DNA of 64,000 nucleotides, taken from Caproicibacter sp047777415. Its GTDB lineage: Bacteria; Bacillota; Clostridia; Oscillospirales; Acutalibacteraceae. The notes under the pieces are model-generated. The model saw nothing but the letters and a program-made list of their open reading frames with translations, was not told where the DNA came from and searched no databases. The position numbers were made by a program, and so were the translations under genes. Within the stretch, counting starts at the first letter, position 1. Each line of letters begins with the position of its first letter. This document shows positions 26,004 through 35,473 of the stretch, piece after piece. The stretch spans positions 1,085,289-1,149,288 of the forward strand of contig JBKEEO010000002.1 of NCBI GenBank assembly GCA_047777415.1, read 5' to 3'.

Positions 26004-27325
26004 TTAATGAGACAAACTCTCATGCTGTGACTTTTTATTTTTGCGAATCATCATTTCAAGAATCAGAGAATCAATGGTAACAGATCCTTTATTCCCAAGC
26101 GTTGCGAAATTTTCAATGGTTTTTTCCACATCTTCTTCTACAATTCCGTCTGTGTTTTGAATGCGAAGTCCTTTCATTGCCAGAAACGCCGCCTGCATAG
26201 CAGCGCTTGTGCAAGTACTAATCTTTAACGCGCAGTCTGCTTTCGCGCCATCGCACAGCATACCGGTCACATTGCCGACCATATTTTGAATGGCATAGCT
26301 GATTTCTTTGAGACCGCCGCCGAGCAAATAAGTAACTCCGCAAGCAGCACCGGTGCCTGCCACCGTAGCACCGCATAAAGCCGAAAGTCTGCCAAATTTC
26401 GATTTAATATAAATAGCAATCAAATTACTCAGCGTAACCGCACGGATTAGCTTGTCTTCTCCCGATTGTAACATTTAGCGGCCGCCACAACCGGCATGGT
26501 AGTGGTAATACCTTGGTTCCCGCTGCCGGAATTGGAAACTACCGCAAACGGAGCACCTGCCATGCGAGCATCTGCAGCAGCTGTGGTTACACAGACTGCA
26601 TTGGAAATAATATCATTCCCTCTAAGGCCTTTTTCCAGCTCTTCCCGAACCATTTTTCCGATTTTGAGACCGTAGTCATGTCTTAATCCCTCTTCGGAAA
26701 TAGCCGAATTCACTGAGATGCTTTGACGGATGATATCCAACGGGTCATTTTCCGGATCCATTGTGTTTACGAATTCGAATATTTTTTCAACTGACAGCGT
26801 CCTTTGAATTTCTTCCGGACTGACACCACCGGTCTGAGTGAAAGAATCTTTGTTTTCAAATACTGTTTTTTCATCTTCCTGTACCAGCACAATATTGGTA
26901 TGGCCGCCGGAGATAACTGCTCTGGCCGTGTGGCTAACTCCATGCAGCGTAATGTCAACATAGAGTTTTTCGGGTATTTTCGCTACCTCTACGGTGACTT
27001 TTCCGGATTCCACCAGCTTCTGTGCCTTTTCATAAACCATGGGGTCCACACCCGTAATCACCTGCAGCTTTTTTTGTGCATCTCCCCCCAATGCTCCAAT
27101 TGCAGCAGCATATTCCATGCCGGTAAATTTTGTTCCGGGAATGCCTGCGGCCATCGCGTTTTTAATCATATTACCGCTTGCCCGAATACAGATAGTTTCC
27201 ACTGCTTCACCGGACAAGTGTTCTGCTGCCGTGGCAGCGGTGAAAGCGATAGCTGCAGGCTCGGTACACCCGGTTGCCAATTCCATTTCACTGTTTAGAA
27301 TATCAATGACTTTTTGTTTGTCCAT
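26004..27325 (-). pseudogene. L-cysteine desulfidase / UPF0597 family protein, frameshifted
   Basis: The first part (27325-26447) begins MDKQKVIDILNSEMELATGC with the cluster-ligand-like motif ATGCTEPAA and contains VVSNSGSGNQGITTTMPV. The frame then breaks near 26462. The next frame continues GEDKLIRAVTLSNLIAIYIK through the C-terminal part with TVAGTGAACGVTYLLGGG to 26004. One missing base would restore a single protein of about 435 residues, the normal family length. This enzyme makes sulfide, ammonia and pyruvate from cysteine (via 2-aminoacrylate). A real lesion or a sequencing error cannot be told apart here. Confidence 0.83.
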
Positions 27326-27380
27326 GTTACAGCCGCCCTTTCCCTCTTTTCAGCTCAACATTGATTTAGATTCTTTGCAA

Positions 27381-27767
27381 TTAGTCTTTGCGGTATGCAA
27401 CGGCTTCAATTTCTACCAGAGCGTCTTTCGGAAGTTTCGCGACCTGAACCGCAGATCTGGCAGGGTACTCTTGTGCAAAAAACTTAGAATACACCTTGTT
27501 CATGGCAGCAAAATCGTCCATGTTCTTTAAATAAACATTGGTTTTTAGCACACAGCTCAAGCTTGACCCTGCGGCCGATAAGATTTCCTTTAAGTTGAGA
27601 ATTGACTGCTGTGTCTGCTCTTCGATTCCTCCTTTCACTAATTCACCTGTTTTCGGGTCGATCGGCAATTGTCCAGATGTAAAAATCAGTCTGTCAAAAG
27701 CTGTTGCCTGCACATAAGGTCCGATCGCTGCTGGCGCGTTGTCAGTATGTATAATTTGTTGCTTCAT
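27381..27767 (-). CDS. ridA: RidA family enamine/imine deaminase
   Basis: 128 residues with the full family signature: APAAIGPYVQATAFDRLIFT near the start, then GQLPIDPKTGELV, and the terminal PARSAVQVAKLPKDALVEIE with the conserved arginine for the carboxylate. RidA hydrolyses 2-aminoacrylate, the reactive intermediate released by cysteine and serine eliminases. Being first in an operon with a cysteine desulfidase and an amino acid symporter fits that role. Confidence 0.93.
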   Translation of the reverse strand: MKQQIIHTDNAPAAIGPYVQATAFDRLIFTSGQLPIDPKTGELVKGGIEEQTQQSILNLKEILSAAGSSLSCVLKTNVYLKNMDDFAAMNKVYSKFFAQEYPARSAVQVAKLPKDALVEIEAVAYRKD

Positions 27768-28276
27768 TCTAACACCCCTTTATTCATATTGTAATAAAAA
27801 TTTATCACAATAATAATTATTTGTCAATATATTTTCTAAAATAACTTAATTTTTATATATTTTAAATAAATATAGCATTAATTTATTAGGTATTCAAAGA
27901 TTCTAATAATAATAATTTATTATACTTAATCGTATTATTATTTCACGCAGTGCTTAATTCTCTGTTGGCAATTTTGCAAAGACATAAAGATCGATCAATA
28001 GCATTGCATCCCATAAAATTGTACGGTATACTTTAATAGATCCATAAAACGACTTGCTCCCCTAAGTATTTTGACAAGTGAAGCCATTTAAAATTACAGC
28101 GGACGAAAGTAAAGGGTATTCATTCTTTTCGTGACAGGCACAAAATAATAGACCGTCGTTCTTATAGTGAGGACGACGGCACGTTTTTATTTTTTTGGTA
28201 ATGTAACTTGCAAAGTTCTTTAATATTTGACGAAATACAAAAAAGAAAGTCTTAACATCTGTGCAGGAGGGATAAT
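27768..28276. other. A/T-rich divergent intergenic region with an orphan terminator
   Basis: The 27,775-27,960 part is extremely A/T-rich and likely holds the ridA operon promoter. At 28153-28200 a plus-strand terminator occurs (CCGTCGT / ACGACGG stem, then CACGTTTTTATTTTTTT), although no plus-strand gene precedes it. It could end a small RNA or act as an attenuator for the transporter gene that starts at 28277. Confidence 0.6.
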
Positions 28277-29044
28277 ATGACTACACTGCAACAAATTGCC
28301 ATCATATGTCCGTTGGTTTTTTTAGCTAGTTTAATTGATTCTATCGCGGGGGGCGGAGGTCTTATTTCGCTTCCCGGCTATTATCTAACCGGACTGCCGG
28401 CACATTTTTGCCTTGGTTCTAATAAACTTTCCTCCTGCACAGGAACGCTGTTTTCCACAGGACGATTTCTTCACAGCAAAAATTTTCATTTGCGCAGTGC
28501 CGCTGTTGCAGCAGGCGGCGCACTTTTAGGCTCTTTTTTTGGCGCGAAATTGTCATTGGTTCTTGACGACCATGCGCTTCGTATTGCAATGCTGATTCTT
28601 CTTCCAGCAGCGGCAGTGTTCATTTTTTTCCGCGGGCAGCGTAGCTCGGATGAAAATACTTTTGACCAAATACCACCCCTCAATGCTATTTTGCTTTCTG
28701 CCGCGATTGGGATTGTGATTGGCGCATATGACGGATTTTTCGGACCGGGTACAGGCACATTTCTCATTTTAGCTTTTACCACAATTTTAGGGTTCGACAT
28801 GAAAACTGCATGCGGAAACACAAAAGTGGTCAACCTTTCTTCCAATCTTGCGGCGCTTGTAACATTTATCGCAGCAGGTACCATTGAGTACCGTCTAGCG
28901 ATTCCCGCCGCTGTTTCCTCCGTGGCCGGCCATTGGATCGGTTCCGGACTCGCTATCAAAAAAGGGGCAAAATTTATCCGCCCTGTTATGGTCTTTGTGC
29001 TTGTTCTGCTTTTTTCAAAGCTAGTTTTTGATATGCTTTCCTAA
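28277..29044 (+). CDS. TSUP (TauE/SafE-type) membrane transporter
   Basis: 255 residues, about eight helices in two repeats. The first repeat has DSIAGGGGLISLPGYYLTGLP followed by LGSNKLSSCTGT; the second has GAYDGFFGPGTGTFL and GNTKVVNLSSNLAAL, the usual duplicated TSUP motifs. Exports or imports a small anion such as sulfite or an organosulfonate; the substrate is unknown. GCAGGAGG precedes the ATG. A terminator-like hairpin stands 80 bases upstream. Confidence 0.9.
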   Translation: MTTLQQIAIICPLVFLASLIDSIAGGGGLISLPGYYLTGLPAHFCLGSNKLSSCTGTLFSTGRFLHSKNFHLRSAAVAAGGALLGSFFGAKLSLVLDDHALRIAMLILLPAAAVFIFFRGQRSSDENTFDQIPPLNAILLSAAIGIVIGAYDGFFGPGTGTFLILAFTTILGFDMKTACGNTKVVNLSSNLAALVTFIAAGTIEYRLAIPAAVSSVAGHWIGSGLAIKKGAKFIRPVMVFVLVLLFSKLVFDMLS

Positions 29045-29061
29045 GCAAATTTTCGGATAAT

Positions 29062-29105
29062 AAAAAAACTCCGAGTCAGAAGGAATGCTGAACTCGGAGT
29101 TTTTG
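29062..29105. terminator. Bidirectional terminator between TSUP gene and tRNA-Leu
   Basis: AAAAACTCCGAGTC pairs with GAACTCGGAGTTTTT around a 12-base loop. T-tracts are present in both directions, so it serves both the plus-strand transporter and the minus-strand tRNA gene. Confidence 0.88.
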
Positions 29106-29106
29106 T

Positions 29107-29193
29107 TGGTGCCGCTGGCCGGACTCGAACCGGCACAGTATTGCTACCGAGGGATTTTAAGTCCCTTGTGTCTGCCAATTCCACCACAGCGGC
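29107..29193 (-). tRNA. tRNA-Leu (anticodon TAA)
   Basis: An 87-base class II tRNA with encoded CCA. The acceptor arms GCCGCTG/CAGCGGC, the anticodon stem AGGGA-TCCCT around loop CTTAAAA, a long variable arm, and the T-arm GCCGG TTCGAGT CCGGC are all visible on the minus strand. Confidence 0.96.
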
Positions 29194-29255
29194 ATGAAGA
29201 TAAAATGAAATCAAGTGTATATGAACAACATATTATGTGGTTACCACGGTTAGAT

Positions 29256-29284
29256 ATTATACCATAGAGAATTCATGTTGTAAA
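29256..29284 (-). promoter_or_regulatory. Promoter of tRNA-Leu
   Basis: Minus strand: TTTACA at 29284-29279, a 17-base spacer, and TATAAT at 29261-29256. The start would fall near 29249, about 55 bases before the tRNA. Confidence 0.75.
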
Positions 29285-29412
29285 GTAAAACATTACCGTC
29301 AAAAGAAGAATACGAAATCGAAAGTATGGCTCAGTCTGCCAACCGACAATATACCATTGATTTTTGTTGATGCATATAACGTCTGCCGCTGTGTTTTGGT
29401 CTGCGTTTTCAC

Positions 29413-30999
29413 TCAACGTCTGTGTTTGAACATCACCCAGAAAATCCAGCACCCCAATGTTACCGATACCAAGAAACCCGCCGCACTCAGTGTGGGAATT
29501 CCAAGAAAGCATTTTGGCAAATTGGAGGCACCTAAAATCGCCGAAGCGACGAATAAGCCTGCGTCCAGAATAGCGAGAATCAGCCGATTGATGAGCTTTT
29601 CCACCGTGTGGATAGGCTGTTCTGCGTTTGTCAGTTCAACATTGACCTTTGTCCTGCCTTTGATGCCCATTTTCAGAAATTCTGAAATCTGCGCAGGGAT
29701 ACTGAGCATATGCCGCCCCGAGCCATAGAGAGCGTACAGGTTTTTTTTCAGGTCACCGGAAACGTCCAAATCTTTTAAAAGTTGCCCGGAAAGATGGCGG
29801 CCAATAACCTCAAACAAACTGATTGATGGACTTAAACGGCCAATGACCCCTTCAATTGTCACCAGTCCGCGTCCCAACATGGAAAATTCGGGCGGCAGGG
29901 AAAGACAATGTCGCTTGACCAGCGCTAAAATATCATCACACAATTCCGGCATTTTTAAATTCCCCACATGGAACATGCCATACTTGTTAAGAAGGTCATC
30001 GATATCCGAATAGAGCCTTGCGTGGTCAACCGGCCCGGTATGTTTTACAATGGAAAGCAAAGCGTCTTTTACATCATTGACATTCCCGCAAGCAACCGCC
30101 CGCATGGCATCGTTCAAAAGATGACGGTCACGGGGAGACAACATGCCCATCATTCCCATATCCAACCATACAATTTTTCCTTCATGGATAAGCAAGTTGC
30201 CCGGATGGGGATCTGCGTGGAAAAAACCGTCGTCCGCAATCTGTTTGATATAATTTTCTGCCAGCTTGGTTCCAATTTCAGCCGGGTTATATCCCTGCTG
30301 CTTTAATCGGTCCACATCGTCTATGGGAATACCGTCCATGTCTTCCATCACAAGCACTTTGGACGTGGTATACTCGCGGAATATGCGCGGAACCGCAATG
30401 TAAGCCAGTCCATCATTGCAGCGCCTGAAATGTTCCGCCTGCTGTGCCTCATGCAAAAAATCCATCTCCAGCTGGGCGGATTTCCACATCTCTTGAATTA
30501 CAAGATTAAAGTCAATCGCGTCACCTGTTTTGGTGATGATTTTCAGCAATCCTGATACCTTTCGCAGCAGGAAAACGTCCTGCTCCATTTTACGATAGAT
30601 TCCAGGACGTTTCACTTTGACCACAATAGGCTCACCGGTAATTAGTCTTGCCCGATGAACCTGCGCAATGGAGGCAGCACCAATGGGGCTCCATTGAAAG
30701 TTTGCAAAGATTTCTTCGGGTTCTTTGCCATATTCCCGTTTCAAAGTTTCTCTGACTTCTTGAGAGGACATGGGCCGCACATCGGTGCGCAGGCGGCTTA
30801 GTTCGCTGCAATACTCCGCCGGCAGCATATCGGTACGCATGGACATGATTTGCCCGAATTTAATATAGGTGGGCCCCAAATCTTCAAATATCAAGCGAAG
30901 TTTCTGAGGATTTAGCCCATGGGAAATCTGATGCTTTCTCAGAATCCCCATCATTTCTTTCAAACGTTTTTTAGAATCGCCGAAATTATTCTGCGGCAT
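29413..30999 (-). CDS. AarF/UbiB-family (ABC1) atypical kinase
   Basis: About 528 residues from the ATG at 30999, or 545 from an upstream TTG at 31050 that has an AAAGG site. The signature N-terminal motif FEDLGPTYIKFGQIMSMRTD (KxGQ type) is followed by the alanine-rich nucleotide loop GAASIAQVHRA, the VVVKVKRPG lysine, and the catalytic HADPHPGNLLIHEGKIVWLD. Two C-terminal membrane helices. UbiB proteins act in isoprenoid lipid biology; the exact role in an anaerobe is unknown. Overlaps a phasin-like gene upstream by 14 bases. Confidence 0.9.
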   Translation of the reverse strand: MPQNNFGDSKKRLKEMMGILRKHQISHGLNPQKLRLIFEDLGPTYIKFGQIMSMRTDMLPAEYCSELSRLRTDVRPMSSQEVRETLKREYGKEPEEIFANFQWSPIGAASIAQVHRARLITGEPIVVKVKRPGIYRKMEQDVFLLRKVSGLLKIITKTGDAIDFNLVIQEMWKSAQLEMDFLHEAQQAEHFRRCNDGLAYIAVPRIFREYTTSKVLVMEDMDGIPIDDVDRLKQQGYNPAEIGTKLAENYIKQIADDGFFHADPHPGNLLIHEGKIVWLDMGMMGMLSPRDRHLLNDAMRAVACGNVNDVKDALLSIVKHTGPVDHARLYSDIDDLLNKYGMFHVGNLKMPELCDDILALVKRHCLSLPPEFSMLGRGLVTIEGVIGRLSPSISLFEVIGRHLSGQLLKDLDVSGDLKKNLYALYGSGRHMLSIPAQISEFLKMGIKGRTKVNVELTNAEQPIHTVEKLINRLILAILDAGLFVASAILGASNLPKCFLGIPTLSAAGFLVSVTLGCWIFWVMFKHRR

Positions 31000-31342
31000 T
31001 GTCCTTCTGCCCGTCCGTTTCCGGTGTCCGGAGTTTTTCCTGCCGGGCAATTGCTGCCTTTACCTGTTCCAGTTCTTCCCGATTTAGCTTAGCAATGGCG
31101 GCAATGATGTCCTGCACATTAGACGAGACCGTTTTTGTCACTGTAACGGATACATGCTGATCCACCCGATTCTTAATATTTCGTTTTAATTCCTCATTGA
31201 GAACCTTACCCTGTTCCAGCGTAAGTTCGCCTTTTTCAACCAAATCATCGATGATTTGCTTGCTTTTTTCGGCGGTTGTTGCGGCTGCACCCAATCCGGC
31301 CAGCAGCAATTTTTTCAGATCTCCTCCAATTTCCGACATCAT
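30986..31342 (-). CDS. Phasin-like coiled-coil protein
   Basis: 118 residues from the ATG at 31342, with AGGAG 11 bases upstream. The start EIGGDLKKLLLAGLGAAATT and the repeating heptad pattern that follows (KSKQIIDDLVEKGELTLEQG) match the short phasin/polyhydroxyalkanoate granule-associated family, which commonly pairs with AarF in Firmicutes. It is almost certainly an amphipathic helical protein; association with granules is not implied. Confidence 0.75.
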   Translation of the reverse strand: MMSEIGGDLKKLLLAGLGAAATTAEKSKQIIDDLVEKGELTLEQGKVLNEELKRNIKNRVDQHVSVTVTKTVSSNVQDIIAAIAKLNREELEQVKAAIARQEKLRTPETDGQKDNAAE

Positions 31343-31432
31343 AAAACTGACAGCTCCTTTCCATTTCTTTTTTCTTAGCATACCCATAAAAATGCCAAAA
31401 GACAAGTAAAACGTAAAATCTTTTTTTGCAAG

Positions 31433-32425
31433 CTATGACACGATTTCAATGTCCTTTACGCGGTAGAATTCCTTGGTCTCCGCCACGCGGTAGACTTCGG
31501 ACTGATGCTGCCGCAGCAGCTTTGTCAGCGCATAGACATCCACCCAGATTTCATTGTCGCACTCTTTCTGACTTTCGTCGAAAATAAGCTGAAGCCCAAA
31601 ATGCAGATGGCTGATTTTAATATTATTGACGTTCTCCTTCGTGCTGTACCCTGTGCGTCCTACATAGCCGATAACGTCGCCCGCCTTGACGGTTTGGCCG
31701 ACGGCCAGCCCCGCGGCATAGGGGCGGTTTTGGCGCAGATGTGCATAGTAATAATACCGTTTGGTGTCAAAACTGCGGATCCCTATTCTCCATCCGCCGT
31801 ACTGGTTCCAGCCGAGCGCCTCCACAACCCCGGATTCTACCGCAATAACCGGTGTGCCCGTCGCGGCCATCATATCATGCCCTAAATGGGGACGTGAATA
31901 ACCGTAGGTGCGCTGTGCACCGAAATCATCACAGTCCGTATACGGAAACGACTTTGCAATCGGGGAATAGGCAATCAGGCCGTACTTTTCCTCGCCGTCT
32001 TCACGGTATTTACCAAGAAGGCCGCCGAGAACAGCCGAATACGCTTCGAAATAATAGTTGTAATATTTCATATCCTTTGTGATTTCTTCTACGCTGGAGG
32101 TTTTTAGCTTTTCTACAAAGGCATCCATATCCTTGCTTTTATATTGAGTGAAATTTCCTCCGTATTTTGCCCCCAAATATGCAAGAATTTCAATCCAACT
32201 AAGGCTGCCTCCTTCTTTGTGGGATTGGATATCCATATTCATCGCTTTTTTCAGTGCAAGATACGGAACATTAAACTCTACATATTTAATGTAGTCCGCC
32301 TTTTTTTCCTCCGTTGCCTGCGTTGGAGCCGCCTGATGAAGATAACCGGCAGAGGCGGTTAAAAGAATGACTGCCAAAAAAAGCAGAAACACAATTTTCA
32401 GGGTTCTTCTCATGTGGTAAAACAA
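31433..32425 (-). CDS. M23 family (LytM) peptidoglycan endopeptidase, membrane-anchored
   Basis: About 330 residues. A signal anchor (LKIVFLLFLAVILLTASAG) is followed by a helical domain of about 150 residues and a LytM metallopeptidase domain with the zinc motifs GHDMMA (H and D) and ISHLHFG (HxH). I favour a TTG start at 32425 with GGGGGATG upstream; ATG codons at 32452 and 32413 are alternatives. The YGYSRPHLGHDMMAATGTPV segment is the core. Probably acts on the cell wall, perhaps in spores or division. Confidence 0.85.
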   Translation of the reverse strand: MFYHMRRTLKIVFLLFLAVILLTASAGYLHQAAPTQATEEKKADYIKYVEFNVPYLALKKAMNMDIQSHKEGGSLSWIEILAYLGAKYGGNFTQYKSKDMDAFVEKLKTSSVEEITKDMKYYNYYFEAYSAVLGGLLGKYREDGEEKYGLIAYSPIAKSFPYTDCDDFGAQRTYGYSRPHLGHDMMAATGTPVIAVESGVVEALGWNQYGGWRIGIRSFDTKRYYYYAHLRQNRPYAAGLAVGQTVKAGDVIGYVGRTGYSTKENVNNIKISHLHFGLQLIFDESQKECDNEIWVDVYALTKLLRQHQSEVYRVAETKEFYRVKDIEIVS

Positions 32426-32482
32426 CTTATCATCCCCCGCTGTTCTACCCATATCATATGAGATTACCCCTAAAAATATGGC

Positions 32483-33157
32483 TTAAATCACGGCCGCTAT
32501 GGTCTGAAATATGATTTTAATATCTCCTAGGACACTGATGTTGCGCAGATATTCCAAATTCATCTGAGTTTTGGGCGGCAGAATACGTTCAATATAAATT
32601 TTATCGGGGTCGCCGTCTGCAACAAGCAGCCGGTCCTCGTCCTTAAATGCAATGCTGGACGGTGCTGTAATTCCGGGCCTGATGAGGAGCGTTGCCATTC
32701 CTTCCGGGCTGTAAGCGTCCACATAGCGCCGTATTTCCGGGCGTGGGCCAACAAGGCTCATGGTGCCGTTGAGCACATTAATCAGCTGAGAAAATTCGTC
32801 CAGCCTGCATCGACGAATAAATTTGCCCACTCTGGTAATGCGTTTGTCTTCTCCCGTGGTCACGGCCGGGCCAATTTTATCGGCGTCTTGCACCATGGTA
32901 CGGAATTTATAAATTTTAAAATCGCGATTATAACGACCCACGCGCACCTGGCGGTAAAAAACAGGGCCGGGTGAATCCAACTTAATTGCCAGCGCCAAAA
33001 TGAGCAGAACGGGGGAAAAAATCAATAAGATTATAAAGGATGCTATGATGTCAAAGGCGCGTTTTACGGCGAGCGCTGCTCGTTTTTTTTGCAGCAGATT
33101 CCAGTATGCTTGAGTAAATTCATTTTTCATTTCCTGTGGTAGAGCTGCATATGTCAT
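32483..33157 (-). CDS. Undecaprenyl-phosphate sugar transferase (PglC/WcaJ-type)
   Basis: 224 residues. A single membrane-associated helix (ASFIILLIFSPVLLILALAI) precedes the catalytic DSPGPVFYRQVRVGRYNRDF, YKFRTMVQDAD, the RRCRLDEFSQLINVLNGTMS and LVGPRPEIRRYV motifs, which are the complete signature of the bacterial sugar transferase family. It transfers a sugar-1-phosphate to the lipid carrier to begin glycan synthesis. The specific sugar is not known; no other glycan genes are adjacent. Confidence 0.92.
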   Translation of the reverse strand: MTYAALPQEMKNEFTQAYWNLLQKKRAALAVKRAFDIIASFIILLIFSPVLLILALAIKLDSPGPVFYRQVRVGRYNRDFKIYKFRTMVQDADKIGPAVTTGEDKRITRVGKFIRRCRLDEFSQLINVLNGTMSLVGPRPEIRRYVDAYSPEGMATLLIRPGITAPSSIAFKDEDRLLVADGDPDKIYIERILPPKTQMNLEYLRNISVLGDIKIIFQTIAAVI

Positions 33158-33254
33158 GTTTCTTCACCATTTTTCCATATTCTATAAACTTATTTTTTCA
33201 TTATATCACAGCTTTTAAGCAAATGAATTATTTTTTAATTGGTTCATTGGCATA

Positions 33255-33284
33255 TTTACAACCGTAAAGTAATGATGTTATACT
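33255..33284 (+). promoter_or_regulatory. Promoter of the glucokinase/mutarotase operon
   Basis: TTTACA at 33255-33260, an 18-base spacer, and TATACT at 33279-33284, followed by glcK at 33322. Confidence 0.6.
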
Positions 33285-33321
33285 GATAATTATCAATTGG
33301 GGAAAAAAGGAATGAGATTCT

Positions 33322-34266
33322 ATGTATTATTTAGGAATTGACCTTGGAGGAACCAATATCGCTGTTGGCGTAGTCGATGAAAATTATCAGATTGTGGCAA
33401 GGGCAAAAAGGAAAACAAAAGTTCCTTGTACACCACAGGAAATTTGCGAACAGCTGTCGCTGACGGCGTTGGAAGCTTTAAAAAATGCCGGAATTACGCT
33501 CAACGATATCCCCTATGTCGGCATCGGCACTCCGGGCACGGTAAACCGCGGCAATGGTGTGGTCGAATATTCCAATAATCTGTATTTTGAAAATCTGCCG
33601 CTTCAAAAGCTTTTGGCAGAACGCCTGCAAAAAGACGTGATTCTGGAAAACGATGCCAACGCTGCGGCATTTGGTGAGTATAGGGCCGGTGCTCTGAAAG
33701 GGGCAACAAACGCTCTGGCGATTACACTTGGTACGGGCATCGGCAGCGGGGTCATCATTGACGGAAAAATCTACTCCGGCAGCAATTACGCGGGAGGAGA
33801 AATCGGACATACCGTCATTGTGGCAAACGGAAGGCGCTGCACCTGCGGACGTTTGGGCTGCTGGGAGGCGTATGCGTCCGCTACGGGTCTAATTACCATG
33901 ACGCGTGAAGCTATGGAAAAAAATAAAGACTCTCTTTTGTGGAAAATGGCAGAAACACCGGAAAAGGTGGACGGCAGAACTGCTTTTGATGCGATGCGTG
34001 CGGGTGACGCGGCCGCAAAAGAGGTTGTTGAACAATACATATTTTATTTAGCTTGTGGGCTGACAAACTGCATCAATATTTTTCAACCGGATATTCTCTG
34101 TATCGGCGGCGGGATTAGCCACGAAGGAGAGGCTCTGCTTCAGCCCCTGCGCAAAATCATCAATCAGGAAAATTATGCACGCAATACCGTCAAACGTACC
34201 GTCATTTGCAAAGCACAGCTTGGCAACGATGCGGGTATATTAGGCGCGGCATTACTTGGCGCATGA
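33322..34266 (+). CDS. glcK: ROK family glucokinase
   Basis: 314 residues. Phosphorylates glucose with ATP. Visible motifs are the phosphate loop GIDLGGTNIAVGVVDE, the ENDANAAAFGEY sugar-binding segment, GTGIGSGVIIDGKI and the ROK zinc signature CTCGRLGCWEAYAS. The ADP-binding GGGISHEGEALL segment follows. It is linked with an aldose 1-epimerase 27 bases downstream and is the cytosolic route for glucose not entering through the PTS. Confidence 0.94.
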   Translation: MYYLGIDLGGTNIAVGVVDENYQIVARAKRKTKVPCTPQEICEQLSLTALEALKNAGITLNDIPYVGIGTPGTVNRGNGVVEYSNNLYFENLPLQKLLAERLQKDVILENDANAAAFGEYRAGALKGATNALAITLGTGIGSGVIIDGKIYSGSNYAGGEIGHTVIVANGRRCTCGRLGCWEAYASATGLITMTREAMEKNKDSLLWKMAETPEKVDGRTAFDAMRAGDAAAKEVVEQYIFYLACGLTNCINIFQPDILCIGGGISHEGEALLQPLRKIINQENYARNTVKRTVICKAQLGNDAGILGAALLGA

Positions 34267-34293
34267 ATATTTATTGGAAGGAGAAAAATCGGT

Positions 34294-35343
34294 ATGGAAA
34301 AGCTGAGTTTTGGCACACTTTCCGATGGGCGCGCTGTTGAAAAATTAATATTAAAAAACAAAAACGGTATGACGGGCGAATTTCTCAATTTTGGCTGCCG
34401 CATTGCTCGGTTGATGACAGCAAACCGCTATGGCCAATTGGAAAATGTCATCTTGGGCCATGATACGTTAGCGGAATATGAAATGCCGGGTGATTTTCAA
34501 GGAGCAGTCATTGGACGTTTCGCAAACCGAATTGCAGGCGGAGAATTTACCGCTGCAGGACAGCATTACTCTATTGAAAAAAACGAAGGTAACAATACCT
34601 TGCACAGCGCATCATCCGGGTTTCAGAACCGGATATGGAATATCAAAGAAGTAAAAGACGGGGACGAACCTCATGTCACGTTTTCTTTGCTAAGTTCCGA
34701 CGGGGACGGTGGATTTCCGGGCAATCTTCAAGTGGAAGTTACCTACACCCTAACAGTGGACAATGCGCTTCGTATCGAATATCGAGCCGAAACCGATGCG
34801 GAAACACCGCTGAATCTGACCAATCATTCCTATTTTAATTTGACAGGACATGCCGAAAAGGATATCCTCGGACAAATACTGCAAATCTATGCGGATGGGA
34901 TAACGGAGGCAGACGCCGGTTTGATTCCAACGGGCAACATTCTCCCCGTGCAAGGGACTCCTTACGATTTTCGAACTTCTAAACCCATCGGTCAGGATAT
35001 CCATGCTGCTGAGCCGCTTTTGTCACTGTGCGGCGGTTACGATGTCAACTATGTCTTAAGAGATGCGGATGGACTGCGCAAGGCGGCGGAGCTTTATGAC
35101 CCGGAAAGCGGAAGAGTCATGCAGGTTTATACCGATTTGCCGGGCATGCAGGTTTACACGGCCAATTCTTTCCCGGACGGTGCCACAGGACACGGCGGTG
35201 TGTCATTGAAGCCTCACCACGCCATTTGCTTGGAAACACAGTTTTTCCCGGATTCCGTCCATCATCCACAATTTCCCTACTCGAATTTGAAACCGGGCAA
35301 TCCGTTTCATTCTATAACAGTATTCCAATTTCATTGTAAATAA
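34294..35343 (+). CDS. galM: Aldose 1-epimerase (galactose mutarotase)
   Basis: 349 residues, full-length. The sugar-binding motif GRFANRIAGGEF, the NLTNHSYFNLTG histidine segment (catalytic His), YDVNYVLR and the C-terminal GVSLKPHHAICLETQFFPDS glutamate segment are all present. Interconverts the anomers of hexoses. Ribosome site GGAAGGAG. Same operon as glcK. Confidence 0.94.
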   Translation: MEKLSFGTLSDGRAVEKLILKNKNGMTGEFLNFGCRIARLMTANRYGQLENVILGHDTLAEYEMPGDFQGAVIGRFANRIAGGEFTAAGQHYSIEKNEGNNTLHSASSGFQNRIWNIKEVKDGDEPHVTFSLLSSDGDGGFPGNLQVEVTYTLTVDNALRIEYRAETDAETPLNLTNHSYFNLTGHAEKDILGQILQIYADGITEADAGLIPTGNILPVQGTPYDFRTSKPIGQDIHAAEPLLSLCGGYDVNYVLRDADGLRKAAELYDPESGRVMQVYTDLPGMQVYTANSFPDGATGHGGVSLKPHHAICLETQFFPDSVHHPQFPYSNLKPGNPFHSITVFQFHCK

Positions 35344-35346
35344 TCG

Positions 35347-35384
35347 TCCAATGCGCCGTTTGATACGGCGCATATTTTTTTGCG
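35347..35384 (+). terminator. Terminator after galM
   Basis: ATGCGCCGT pairs with ACGGCGCAT around a five-base loop, followed by ATTTTTTT. Confidence 0.9.
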
Positions 35385-35473
35385 CAATACATATAGTAAA
35401 AATCTAAATAGTGATAATTCCAATGACCAAGACAATAAAATTTAAGTATTTTTATTATTTTTTCAAAAAAGGC

